A DNA stretch of 64,000 bases from Owenia fusiformis (Eukaryota; Annelida; Polychaeta; Sabellida; Oweniidae). This document shows, piece by piece, positions 20,595 through 33,000 of this stretch; position 1 is the first letter of the stretch, and the number at the start of each line of letters is the position of its first letter. The notes beneath the pieces were generated by a model. The model did no database searches, was not told where the DNA came from, and worked only from the letters and a program-made list of their open reading frames with translations. The stretch is from assembly GCA_903813345.2 (NCBI GenBank), contig CAIIXF020000001.1, positions 48,813,885 through 48,877,884 of the forward strand, in the 5' to 3' direction. The translations under genes were made by a program, and so were the position numbers.

Positions 20595-22055
20595 ATGGCA
20601 GTTGCAGCGGAGGGGAAGGAGAGATTTGCGTGGAATATGGTGAAATGGAGTGACAATTCAGTACATTTGAGAGAGGTGGCAAGGTATCCAATGCCAAGCA
20701 TTTTCAAGATTATCAAAGGACAGTATCGGAACATAGGTGTGGCGAAATCAGTCTATAGCGAGTTGTTTATACATTCTGTCAGGACGACAACAAAGGTTTT
20801 AGCAGAATGCGTTAAGGTTAAGGAGGGCTTTAAAGCTGTCCCCACGGATCCAAAGCTATCCATCCCCACAACCTATCAGGGATGGTTCGAACTTCTCTCC
20901 GAGGATGGCCGAGCAACAAAGCCATTTAAAACTGTCAAGGAATTAGCAAAAAGTTTTCCCAATAGCTGTCTGGTAAGAGAAACAATTGATGTCTATATTA
21001 CATCAGAAAATGGAGATATAACGTTTGAAAGCACACGAACTGTGCTTGCCGGTGAGACCCTTACGCTAGTGGGGGACATTACAGTGCCAAAATCATCTGG
21101 GAAAGGATCGAGTGTTAAATTAAGATTACTCCGTTGTTTCGATTCAAAAGGAGAGAGTGTATACTTGAACTTTGAACAAAAAGGCTTGTTTAGTCCAATA
21201 GCTGGTAAAGCCAATATTGCTGGTGTCCACAACTTGAAAGGCATCCTAGAGAAATTCCGTCTCCCTGTGACTGTAAGGCTGGCCCACGGTCATGTTCCGA
21301 GCAGAGTAGAGAAAACTTCATTTACAGGGGCATTCCGACTCCTTCAAGTATATACCGATGAAACTGCATTTGTCTGCCCTGTTGAACCACAGACTAAGAT
21401 GGTTCCAATCTCTACAAGAGAGGCCTTAAAACTAGTCATCGCTACCAACATTGACGATATAAAGGGCACGAGAGAATTCTCTCAAGTAAAACATCGATGT
21501 AATAAAATGCTCAATAGTTATTTGAACAGTATTCATATTTTAGTCGATATACCTGAGTTGAAAACTAGAAGGGAGGAGTATAAGATAGAACAGCTTCACC
21601 ACACGACTAAAAACACTTCAAAACTTACCCCCGAAGAAGAGGACATTCTGTTTCAAGAGGTGGATGATCTCTATAGTTACGTAAGAGAGGGAGGTCCCTT
21701 GCCCCCGAGGCCAAGGGCTGAGGGTGCCTCTAAGGACTATACGGACTGGTGGGAAGAACCGGCCTACGAGAGTTTGGATCAATTTCAAACGCAAAAAACT
21801 AACGAAGATGACAACGGCGGTAAAAAAGTTTACCATTTCAGTGATCCAAATCCTAAGGGTAGATCTCTATCATTTGTCAAGGATGAACCTGTTGATCCTG
21901 CAAAAAAGTCCCAAGAGATTGATTTACCGTATTCAACGTCATCGTCTGACCCTCCGCCCGTCCCTCCAAAACGATTTGATAGTATCATAGACAAAAAGAA
22001 CAATAGCCCCACTCTTAATGGTAAGAAACGCCCAACAGGATCAACAAATTCTTGA
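20595..22055 (+). CDS. CABIT-domain adaptor protein, GAREM-like, intronless
   Basis: Predicted cytoplasmic adaptor of 486 aa. Residues about 16-320 align with the CABIT domain of GAREM proteins: KWSDNSVHLREV, LFIHSVRTTTKVLAE, then LSIPTTYQGWFELL and VKELAKSFPNSCLV match the GAREM pattern IPVHYAGQFKLL / VEEVAKAFP. The C-terminal third is disordered, with proline motifs suited to Grb2-type SH3 binding (GPLPPRPR near 365 and PPPVPPKR near 452) and tyrosines in acidic or hydrophobic context (DLYSYV, PAYESL). Vertebrate GAREM is much longer and ends in a SAM domain; this protein stops before one, and the single exon suggests an expanded or retro-derived family member. The ATG at 20595 (GAAAATGGC) is preferred to the in-frame GTG at 20583. 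The role in growth-factor/MAPK signalling is inferred from the family. Confidence 0.85.
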   Translation: MAVAAEGKERFAWNMVKWSDNSVHLREVARYPMPSIFKIIKGQYRNIGVAKSVYSELFIHSVRTTTKVLAECVKVKEGFKAVPTDPKLSIPTTYQGWFELLSEDGRATKPFKTVKELAKSFPNSCLVRETIDVYITSENGDITFESTRTVLAGETLTLVGDITVPKSSGKGSSVKLRLLRCFDSKGESVYLNFEQKGLFSPIAGKANIAGVHNLKGILEKFRLPVTVRLAHGHVPSRVEKTSFTGAFRLLQVYTDETAFVCPVEPQTKMVPISTREALKLVIATNIDDIKGTREFSQVKHRCNKMLNSYLNSIHILVDIPELKTRREEYKIEQLHHTTKNTSKLTPEEEDILFQEVDDLYSYVREGGPLPPRPRAEGASKDYTDWWEEPAYESLDQFQTQKTNEDDNGGKKVYHFSDPNPKGRSLSFVKDEPVDPAKKSQEIDLPYSTSSSDPPPVPPKRFDSIIDKKNNSPTLNGKKRPTGSTNS

Positions 22056-22493
22056 CAAGCGATCATTTAGATGCAGTACAGTCGTGCTATGATATGCGAT
22101 GTCGCGGACCTGCCGAGTATGATTGCAAATCAGAAAATCCCAAATCACGAAATCACAGGGTCACCTACAGCGTATATTGGACGACTATGGTTGTACAAGA
22201 ATTTAGAATGCTTAAGGAATTCGGGAATGACTTTACTTGGATAAAATCATTCAGATATTTATTAAAATTCAAATGTATCATATAAATTCATGAGGAACAC
22301 TCCCTGTATGAATTCAACATTCCACTTTTCCATGCAGTATTTGCTTTCTAAAATTGTAAATTATGCATGAAAAATCATTACGGGCTCCCTACGTACATTT
22401 TATTCATATCACACCATGTAATAATTCACACTCCGTAATCCTCTTTTTAATATAACATCATACCATATCAAATCTCTGCCAACTATCTGTTTG

Positions 22494-22499
22494 AATAAA
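22494..22499 (+). terminator. candidate polyadenylation signal of the CABIT gene
   Basis: AATAAA about 440 nt after the stop, followed by a T/G-rich stretch (TTATTTGTTGTAAC) like a downstream element. Confidence 0.5.
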
Positions 22500-24848
22500 G
22501 ACTAAACTGTTATTTGTTGTAACAGGTTTATTGAACATGGTGATCAATCAAAGGACTGACTTTGTGTTTGCTTTACACACCTTTGCTGGCAAAGACATCA
22601 CTGAGGGTCTAGATGACCTATAATAAGAAATGGAATATGATCGTATACTGTGTATATAATATAATCATTCATCTTCTGTGAAGAATCATTGTGAATGATA
22701 TGACATCGTCATACACTGGTAACGCTTTGTAGTTAAAAAGAAATGACTGAAAATAGATATTGATAGAGTTGTCGGCAGGATAGTCAAATACAAGAAAATC
22801 CAGACACTACATCTGATCATCTGTGAATGAACTGTGTGTAAAATAGAATAATTTTGGGTAGACATCAACATTTAAATCAATGAGATCGCGATGACATAGA
22901 TTTTGGTTATAAATAAACAGAACTCTGCCAGTCTGACATTACTAAATGAAATGATACAACCTTTCACAAATAATAAAATAAATTATTATTGACAATTAAT
23001 GATGAAATAAATGTAAAACGAACACTTCAACATAACTTTGTCATTGTTAGCATTTGTGTTTTAACAACGTATGGGAAATCGCCTGCAACTACATTTGGGA
23101 TTGTCCTAATTGTCATTGCACGTTTTCTGTCAATAACAATGGAATGAATATAAACTTAGGTAAAATGAGAAATTATTTGAGTGACAAAGAACATGTCCTT
23201 ATCTGGAAATAGGATCTTATTCGCCAGTCGCTAGTGTATCAAGTCCCCCTCCCATTTATAACATCTTCCTAAGCAGATATCCAGAATCCGTACCTCCTTC
23301 CCCGGGGTTTAAAGAAAGAATATTCTGAATTTTGAAGCTCTTGTGATCGGAGGATGATTTATAACGTTGTGAACGATTTTAAGCACAAGCACGGATGTCT
23401 TGTATTAGACTTTCAATGAGAGCCAGAGTTAAAAGGATAGAGTACAAGGCATGAGTGTATTAGATCATCCACAGATCATTGAGCCATTATACTTAAATTA
23501 ATATTATTTCTTTATGTCCTCCGAGTCTCCATAATGTCACAAAAATATTTAATGGAATAGATGGCAGTTTGGTATTATTCTGCTTCAAAAAACACTCAAA
23601 AGACACAGGCTCATAAGTTAGGGGTGATATTCACTGAATTCCAGTTAAGATTGGTAAACTGGAATTTTAATCAAGTTATTTCCCTCTTATTTCTCAAGCA
23701 CAAGGGGATAGATGTTTTTGAATGGGTAAAAGTGAACAAGGAATATTTGTCTGGATATGATTGCATGTTTATTACATAGATACAATTATTTTACTCCACT
23801 GTTACAAAATATATTTTCTCTGTAAATCTATATCTTTTCTCTATTGATATCCTTGTCTGATGACAATTTTGATGATTTTTGATGAATATCTTACACTATA
23901 ATACTTTAAAGTGCACATAACATACAATTAGCAACTAGACAAACGTATGGTACATGTAGTTTGTGAAGTATTATTAATAAAAAACAGGGGAATGTTATGA
24001 TAAAAAATAAAACTCTAAATTAGAACAGTACAGTAAAACCTGTCTAATCCATACACCACTTAGACCAACCAAGTCAATAGGAGGTTAAAAATGGGACCAA
24101 CAAAAGTGTTCATATTAGAGAGGTGTTTGAACAAACAGGTGTAACTGTGTAGTTTTGTTTTAATTTTATAAATGGTGTCAAGTTACAACACTTAAATTGG
24201 ATTTGAATGAAATCCAGGGCAGGATTTTACAATCTAAAGGAAATATGCATTCAAAAACTCATACCTGTCAATAGCAATCTTTTTCAAATGTTTTTTTTAA
24301 TCATTTGAGTCAGTGTGTCAATAACACTGATATCTACATCATAAAAACAAAAGTTATATAAATACAAACACTAGAATTGTTCAATGTAAGAAGGGAATAC
24401 AACCAGCTCGTATCCAATTATATTTTATATCCTGAATACGTTTAAAAAACTATAAATTGAAGGTTGAACTTTTTACCTTTTTGTTGATATTCCATTTATT
24501 TTGATTTCCTATTTACAACTGTACAGCTCATTGCTTTATTCTTGGCCCCATATATCATCCAATGCATGTGATGGAATTAATAATCAAGACAACATCCTGG
24601 TTTAATGCCATGCAAAGATTTTTCTTAAATAATTTTTCTACATTTTAAAGTCACTTCATGCTGGGATAAGCATACTTACAAAATCATTTTAAAATACATG
24701 TAAAGAAGACTCGTACTATCTTTTGCTAATTTCAACTCCTAAATTGCAGATTCTATTCTGTTAGTCTCGGAAAGACATTACAGCAATTATGCTTAGTTTA
24801 GTGGTGTGAACCTCCACAATTTTGCCAATTCTGTACCTGATAACGCTC

Positions 24849-25036
24849 ATGGGGAGTAAGTCACCCCTCCCTCTTATATTCTGTATATTGGAGGAGGGGT
24901 GACTAACTCCCCGTGATTACGTTCTAGAATCAATTTCTCGAATAACTATAGCTTCAGCCATCTTTATGCAGATGAGTAATATTTAGTATTGCATATCAAA
25001 TATAAAGAATATAAGAGGGAGGGGTGACTTACTCCC
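24849..25036. repeat. hairpin with GGGGAGTAAGTCACCCC arms plus a third copy
   Basis: Arms GGGGAGTAAGTCACCCCTCC and, inverted, GGAGGGGTGACTAACTCCCC lie within 66 bp (24849-24914). A third copy, AGGGAGGGGTGACTTACTCCC, is at 25014-25036, so either copy can pair with the first. Confidence 0.7.
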
Positions 25037-25179
25037 AATGTCTTTATACTACAAATGAAAGAAACGCTTATCATTCACAGTTCACAATGACATTGTACAA
25101 ACAAATCACATGAAAACATTTTGTACTCTGATACAACGTGTATGTTCACAAAAAGGTAATGAATGAATGAGTAATTCTT

Positions 25180-25560
25180 AAAATCGCGGATTCGGTAGTA
25201 TTGAATCTCTAATAAAGATGGCGCGAAAGTTTTTCCTTATAAGGTCAAAATATTTCCCATGATGCAGTTCGCGGGGGAACAAAATTTTTCTACCTTGTTT
25301 TTTCCCGTTGGTTTAACATGGGGATTTTCATACCCATTTTTCAAGCGATATTTTCGATCGAATCTCCATGCGATCGGAGAAAACAAACTATCAGAAACAA
25401 TTAGTCTTTTAATAATCTTTATATAACATATATTTTTTTTCATTTTATTGGCTCCTAACGGGGTGAAAACAATGATTGAAAATGGGAGTATATTCCGGAA
25501 GAGAAGAAGTCACGTGACTAGTCGCCATATTGGAAAAAGCAATTCCATTCGACTTTCAAC
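25180..25560. promoter_or_regulatory. promoter-like region without an adjacent gene
   Basis: Contains AAGATGGCGCG near 25215 and, 0.3 kb away in the opposite sense, CGCCATATTGG near 25533, both resembling YY1-type sites. An E-box TCACGTGACT lies at about 25510. CpG density is higher than in the surrounding sequence. No coding start follows on either strand, so it could drive a non-coding transcript (speculative). Confidence 0.25.
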
Positions 25561-27154
25561 ACGTTCATGCCAATATTACCGCACTACAAACTGTAACATC
25601 GATGCAACAACTGAATAAAAGTACTCATCTTCATATTACATTATAGAGTTACGTTGAAAACCCACAAACAACTGAGCATTTGACCAAAGAAGACACGTCG
25701 CTATTATCTAGGTCAAGTTTAGTGGTTCGAAAGCAAATCTTACATACTCGTTTCCGAATTTTGTTGTTAATTGTATAATCTTTTATTGATTAAATCTGGT
25801 ATACTGACTATTAATTCAATGACAAAGAAGAAGAATTCCGATGGTGTCATTTTTTTATTTAGCTTGCGGGTGTAAAAACAAAATTGCGTAATTAATTTGA
25901 TTTAGAACTTTCGGGTCTCACAAATAGCTACACGAAATGCATCGTTGAAAAATATTGACCAATCAAATTTTGTCCTTTTTGAGTACATATATGCACCATA
26001 TATGCGAACGTTCTGATTCAAAGAGCGAACAGCGAAATGGAGAATTGAATGATCTTTTGAAGTTTTAAGCTAATGTTTACTGTGTACAACATACAATTTA
26101 AAATTTGAGATCTCAGTAGGGTACCATGGCAAAATTTCTAAGAATTTTACTTGAAATCCTGCCATGCAGAAAACATATATGCAGTATAATATTTGTAAGA
26201 GGAAGTATAAAATATTTTTGAACTTGCTACCATCTTTTCAAAACATCAATATGATTCCTTAATTTATGCACAATGAACAATATACACAATGTTGTGTCAT
26301 GTAAAACTACCTTCTTATGGATAGTCCTGCATCTGTATATCCCCCCCCAATATCTGATTCCCTTCCAGAATTGGGTTTGAAGGCTTGGAGCAAGACTATC
26401 TTCAACAATATTGATTTGCTAATCAGCCAGCACTGGGCTTGCTAAAGATATGATAAGACTTCACCCTATTATATGTATGACATAAAGCGTGTTCACTGTT
26501 CAAAGTTCAGCTTAAATTCAACTATGGATTTTAAGTGATTGGCAAAGATGTTCAGGTCAATTAATCATTTGGGCTTTTCAGATTTAATAGTCCATGTCTA
26601 TGCTATGATTATTGACCTTTAGTGATGTGTCTCAATACTAAATTCTGATATTTCAATGTCTCATTACATGTATGTACCAGGTAATAATATGATATTCTCC
26701 ACTAAAAGCATCTGCTTTACTAGTTCATTCATATTATTTAGAGACTCTTTTCCATCAAATGTTGAAATCCTCCAAGTTTGGATTCCATTTTTCTATTGCC
26801 TTTCTAGCCCATGATTGTATTGTCATTGCTCCCATTATTGTATACAGCCCCATTGACATATGGAAAGAAATTGGCCTGACACAAATCATGTGGCAATGAA
26901 TTATACACTAGTTTTAGTGGATGTTTATGTTCATAAGTCTCCATTATCTCCATCTCGATCATGTGATACAACTTAAAGTCTTCATTCAGCTCAATGTAAG
27001 AGTCACATGATGAAAGATGAAGTTTGAAAAGTTTCACTGCCATCTGATTCAAAGGATTTGATTTTTCTCCTTCCTGATGGAGTACAAGTTTGATTCAACA
27101 TCTATTAGTCACATGTTTGAATTAACTTTGTTTTAAGCGTTTCCTTGGAGACAT

Positions 27155-30032
27155 TTATTTTTCCCATAATGCAGTACGTCCTCCCATCTTAGGTTTGACA
27201 CTTTGTGTCTGGTCTTTATTTGCCTTTAAAGCTTGTTCACTTGCTAACCTGAAAACAAAGTGAAAACTTGATTAAACACAGATAGCTTTAACGAACAATT
27301 ACAATAAACAAAAAACAATAAATTAACTATATGATTATTGATGTATCTAATGTGCAAACACAAAAATTCTGTAATCTTGTATTTGAGATAATACAGTCTC
27401 TTAAAGCTTTAAGGAAAAATGGTTGAAGTAATAAAAGAAAATGCTTTATTTAAAAAATGAAACAGTGATAACTGATGTAAGGAACATTTTAAGACAAAGC
27501 AATGTACCAATGGTACAAGAATCAAAGAGGTGAATTATTAGCAAATTATTTTATTTATTCTCCCCATTCTGATACTCATAGCATCTTTCTGTTTCACCTG
27601 AGAAGATTTGAGATGGCATCATTTATCATGATGATTCTCCCTGCCATATTTCTGTTCTAGTAATGATTGTTTTTCCACTTTTTACAAGACATTTTTGATT
27701 TTGACATATTCCTTATAAAATTCCATTGTAATATTAAAACAAATTTTTAATTTTAATTTTGTAAAATGTTATGCCTTAGGCTGCAGGTAGCTCTAATGTT
27801 TAGCATGTTTAAAATGATGAATAGAAACTGCTACTGAAAAGTTACCTGAACAACAAATAATTAAATGTAATAAAAATAGATGTCACCTAAAGTGTTTCTG
27901 CTGATGCGATGTATTGGAATATATTTATTTTATTTAGTAGAAGTAGAAGTACAATTCTATTTCAAAAAATCAGACTTATATCAGAACACCAATGACAAAA
28001 TGAAAAAATATTGACGTTAGTGTCAGCTGTACATCCACTCATTTTGATTGAATTATAAGGGACAGATGAAAAATCTTGAAAGCAATCTTTTTAAAAACCA
28101 TGCCAGTGTTCCCTTTGCAATCCTCATTTTATCTGTGAAAAAAAAGAATTGAAATGTCTAATCATATATAATAATATATAAAAGTCATTGGAGATTGAAG
28201 ATACAGAAATGTCAAAATCATTAAAATTGAAATAAAATCCTAAATGTTGAACCTATTATTTCTATCAGATATATAATGAGAGAAAACGTTTTTTCATAGC
28301 TCACAACTGTTTCTCTCTGTTCTATGCTTTTTAATGTGCAGTTTTGGCAAATGAAAGTTTTGTACAGAAGTTCATGCATTTTTGAACATTAAAGGTAGAA
28401 ATGCATCTGGGAAGTTTATACCTCCCTTATTTGATAAGGCATAAAACTTGGAGTATTTGAACCTCCTGTTACTTCACCTTGCTTCAGCCTCCTTTTTCTC
28501 CAAAATTGCCCTCTTCCAGGCTGGCACTCCTTTGTACTTATTTTCCTCCTCCTCTTGCTGGTTAGGATTAGAAAGCAGATATTAGAATTAGAAAGCCAAT
28601 ATGTTAATAATCAGAAAGCTGCAAAATGTTAGTGTGCTTTAAGGTAGTCAAATCAGAGGAGTAAGGGTTACTAGCTTTATTGAAGTTTGATGTAGTAAGA
28701 TAGATAAACTGGCTTCAACGGTATCAAAGACAAAAAAGTTTGTTGTATTTAGTTTAACAATTATGTTTGCAAAGAATTAAATCATTAGAAGTAGATTACA
28801 TTATTGTAACTCTAAATCATTACTAGTTCTTCAGTGGTGATTGGTCTACATTGGTCTAGTAAAACCTTTCTAAGTGGAACACCTTTGGTACCTTTAAAAA
28901 TGTTCCACTTGTGAGGTGTTCCCCTTAAAAGGGTTCATTTAACATTGAGTCAGTTGGTCTTGGAACACGGAATAGTGTTCCACTGACAGAGGTGTTTCAC
29001 TTTCACAAATATAGGTTAGGCAGATGCCTCCAGAATCCTGAATTTCATGTGCTTATATGTGCCTGATACAGACCCTATTGTTAGGTTAAAATAACAAAGA
29101 TAAAATGCCTAAATGGTCATGCAGCCCCCCCCCCCCTCACTCATCAGTGATTCAGCTATAAATCACTCAACTGTACCATGCTGACATTATAAAACCAATC
29201 AGAGCCACTCTTATATATTTATTGGTAACTGTTCAAATCATTCCCAAGACAAGTCATACCCAAGACAACTCGTACCCAAGACAACTTGTACCCCAGTACA
29301 TGTTTTGAATCAAGTGTTGGACTGGGATTTACATATTATAATTGTTACATACTGTTCAGAATAGTTTGAAGTATGTAGAGTTTTTGAAAGAAATAGATTT
29401 CATTTTTTGACATTTTGAGCTTTGAAAATATGATATAAAATCAATGGAGATCATATATAAGAAAAATTGTGGCTCTGCAATGAATAGTTCTGATTGACTC
29501 CTACTTGTTAAGATAAAGAGCTATTAAAGTGTGTGAGACAAAGTCAAAAACTCCTTCTAAGGTTATAAACACAGATATACATATGACCCAGAGCAGGCAT
29601 GACCATTTTGACATTCTGAAGCATGCAAAACAGAGTAAGATCCACAATCCCACTGAACCATTTTTAGTCTCTAATCAACATCAGGTCAGTGAAAGGCCAC
29701 TTTTGCAAGTATACTCCACAGCAGCCTGGTAGGAGATAAAGCATCGCTTGCATCAAAATAGTTTTGTACAAATCCTTGTACACTAAACAAGTGCACAAGA
29801 CTAGTGTTAACCTCAATAATGAAGTTCAACCCAAGGAAATTCTCACCTTTTTTCTGACTTCAGCCTCTACCTTGGCCTTCTCTGCCATTGTTTTGGCCAT
29901 CATTTGCCTCTTCCATGCTGGGATCTCTTTACCTCCTGCATCAACTGTGGGCACCTGGTCCAAGAAATCCCTTGCATTGAAGCTACCTGGGGGAGGAGGC
30001 TTTGTGTTTGTCTGAGGAACCTTTGTAATTGT
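27155..30032 (-). CDS. ESPN: espin exons 9-11: C-terminal actin-bundling module
   Basis: Exon 9 (30032-29847) carries PTVDAGGKEIPAWKRQMM, matching espin PxHDEQGRPIPEWKRQVM, then a charged helix. Exon 10 (28557-28478) has GVPAWKRAILEKKEAEA, matching the second W-K/R motif. Exon 11 (27248-27155) ends GGRTALWEK. The charged helical spacing fits the actin-binding helices of the module. Confidence 0.9.
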
Positions 30033-33000
30033 CTACAATCAAATACCTTCAATCATTTTTTTGTATAATTAAACAAGAAGATTTGTATACCAGTTATATG
30101 GTATACTCAGAAATCATCATGTTTATCTTAGAAGGAACATCCACTTATACATTCAAATTTGGGCCTAAAATTAAGGTATATTTTTTATACTTACCATGTG
30201 AGGCGGAGGGAGGGGGATCTGAGCCTCTCATTGTTAAAGTAGATTTGTGAGAAAAACAATTTGAAAATAGCTTGGAGTTCCTTTATATATAACATAACCA
30301 CTTGCCTTATCACTCCCACTGCCTGCAGAGGGGGTAGGTTTACTAGATGACACAGCTATGGTTGTTTTAAGTCCACTTGTCTGTGTAGTATTAGGCTCAT
30401 TGTCCTTCACATTTACGACTGTCCCATTTTGTACAGGCCTTGGAGAAACTGTTCCGTTTGATAAAGGCTTAGATTCAATAACATCATTATTCCTACTAGA
30501 TGCAGAAACATCATTACTGGTTGGCCCACTAGCCTCACTTGAGCTCGATGAAAAAGACAGCATTCCCGGTTGACCAATTTTTTGAGCTCGCTTTAGAGAT
30601 CCTGCCCCTTTTGATGCCTTAAGCTCTGCGATTAAGTCGAAGCTTGCAGGATTAGGTGAGGTTGCTCCGCTGCTTAAGCTAGACCGTTTAGAATTCCATC
30701 CACCTCCTTGTTTGGCTGAATCCACACTTGAAAAACTGTTTGGCCTGAAATGGTAAAAGGATTATTTTATTGTATCATTTGGCATAATTAAGGGTTTTAT
30801 TAGAATTTCTGTCAACTGGCCAAATTATTGAAAAATATAATTTAATACTAAAACTATGGCAGTACTCCTAAAACTTAACATGCCATTTTTGTAAAACACA
30901 ACCAAATATAACTGCTTGTAGCCTGCTGCTAATAAAACCTTTGCATGCCGAGAAATAGATACACTGATTTCATCAAAGTTCAATCATGTTTAATCAAATA
31001 AGGCAATGAAACAAATGATACATTTGCAGGTTGTTATGCTACTGGGTATTATAGAACCTTATAGGCAACAGGTGCTTTTAATGTCAGAGCTATATGAAAG
31101 GCAATGTTCAACTGTGTAAATGACTTATACAACAGTGAATGCAATAAAGAGAAAATATTAGGCATGATTTCAATATTAAAGAAAGAGAATAAAGAAATGA
31201 GTACAGTAACATGTGCAGTGACAGTGATTTTTGAGCAGAAATTCAATGATTCAGGCGCCTTGACATTTTAGTGTCAAAAAACGTATACCCTTTGCATTCG
31301 TTTGACTTCACTTCTTAAAAGAGAGCTTCGTCTTCACTCTTTCAAACTAAAATAAACCTTTGAACTCACCGCGCCAATCAGTGTTCGTCGGCCAAAATTG
31401 ACCGACGTTCTATATATGGTAATTCCTTCTTACGTCATCGTTGAGCCCGGAATTGACCAATGACATGCGCATATTTAATTAGAACGCATTTGGCGTGTGT
31501 TTCTTCAAGCTCGCTGATTGGTGGAAGAAATGTCAGCGAGTAGGTCAAAAGTTATTTATTACGCAAACTGTCACCGGTACCCGTCGTGGGGGCGGGGATA
31601 CTAAACTGTAATATGGTCTCTACTAGGCAGAGTGTAGTTTAACTAGACTCTGCACGCAGGGTAAAAAACGTATCTCATAACTTGTGACCTCAGTTGTAGC
31701 ATTGTTTAAATAAAGCAAATCAGTCTCCAAAACTTCCTTGTTGGGGTTAGACCATTTGATACCTGTCTTATACACCCTTTAACTCAGTTGCTAGCTATAC
31801 TATATACAATAATTAAAAAATGGCCCTCGAGATCTACACTAATGGTATGCCAAGTAATGTCCAATCAGAAACAGAAGATTTCATTCTGACTGACCATACT
31901 CCCTCCTTTGTTGGTTGATTGGGAAAGTTCATGAGAAATGAGGTAGAGGTATCATGATGAAAACATTTGATATATTGAGAATAGCAAGATCTATGAACTA
32001 CCTACAAATGCACTCATCAATTATTTAAAGTCATTTGTTTGTTGAGCAGCAAGTTTGTATTGATGAGAATATAATCTATTTATGATTGCAAGAATTTATG
32101 ACATTTAAAAGAATCAACGAAGTGAAGATAGCTGGTACAGTCTGAATAGCTACACATTTAACCCCTAGAATCAGATTATATTCCACACAAGATGAATGTG
32201 AACCCCTTAGAAGCCAAATGGGGTCTAGGTGACATTGGCGAGAGGGATGTATCATTATACAAGCCATTAACTTTTGAAATGTCACCACCTGCCAATTGTT
32301 ACAGCAGCAAATACTCACCACCAAACACCAACCACTAAATGCTGAACACCAACCACCGAACATGCTCCACAAAAAAGCAGGAGACCATAACCATATGTTT
32401 AAAAAAATAAAGTCACAAGTAAATGGAAATTCCCAGTAAATGATAACAACAGGCCTTATGCCAACATGCCCTATGCCAACAAACTCTATGGCAAGAACGC
32501 AACATGCCCTATGACTACATACCTGGATAGACGAGACTCATTGTCATGGTTCCTCAGCTGTAGGAGCAGGCCTGGTGGAGGTCCTGGGGGTGCAGGAGCA
32601 GGGGGAGGAGGGGGTGCGGGGGCAGCATTCTTAGTTTCATTATTATTGGCCTCCCCATTTACAACTGGGAGTTCTTCTGTCTGTGTTGCCATGGTAACTG
32701 CCTCCGGGGAGTCCCTCGGCTGCTTGCCTGGCTGATATCGATCCAACACCGATTTTTTGGGTGAACTTGGGGCTGAACTTGATGTAGACCGTGGGGGGCT
32801 GTAGGATGTTGCCTTTTCAAATTTGGCTCGTGCTGAAGAGACTGTTGGCTGTATGTCAGGTAAATCACTAAGAGTTGAAGTCGTTGATGATAGAGGACTA
32901 TCTTGTGATTGGCTGATTGATTCTTGGGGAATGGCAACTGGTGGTGGCGATTTTGTAACTGGGCTAAGGTTATTCGAATGCTTTACACATTCTCCAGTTT

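Larger units (their letters stand above)
22500..27154. other. intergenic between convergent CABIT and espin genes
   Basis: No coding exon supported on either strand. Contents: a GAGGGGTGACT hairpin cluster at 24849-25036, a pogo-like terminal repeat at about 24031, a promoter-like stretch at 25180-25560, and a C8 run at 26341-26348. The remaining open frames (for example 23561-23779 and 26804-27052) lack recognisable domains. Confidence 0.5.
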
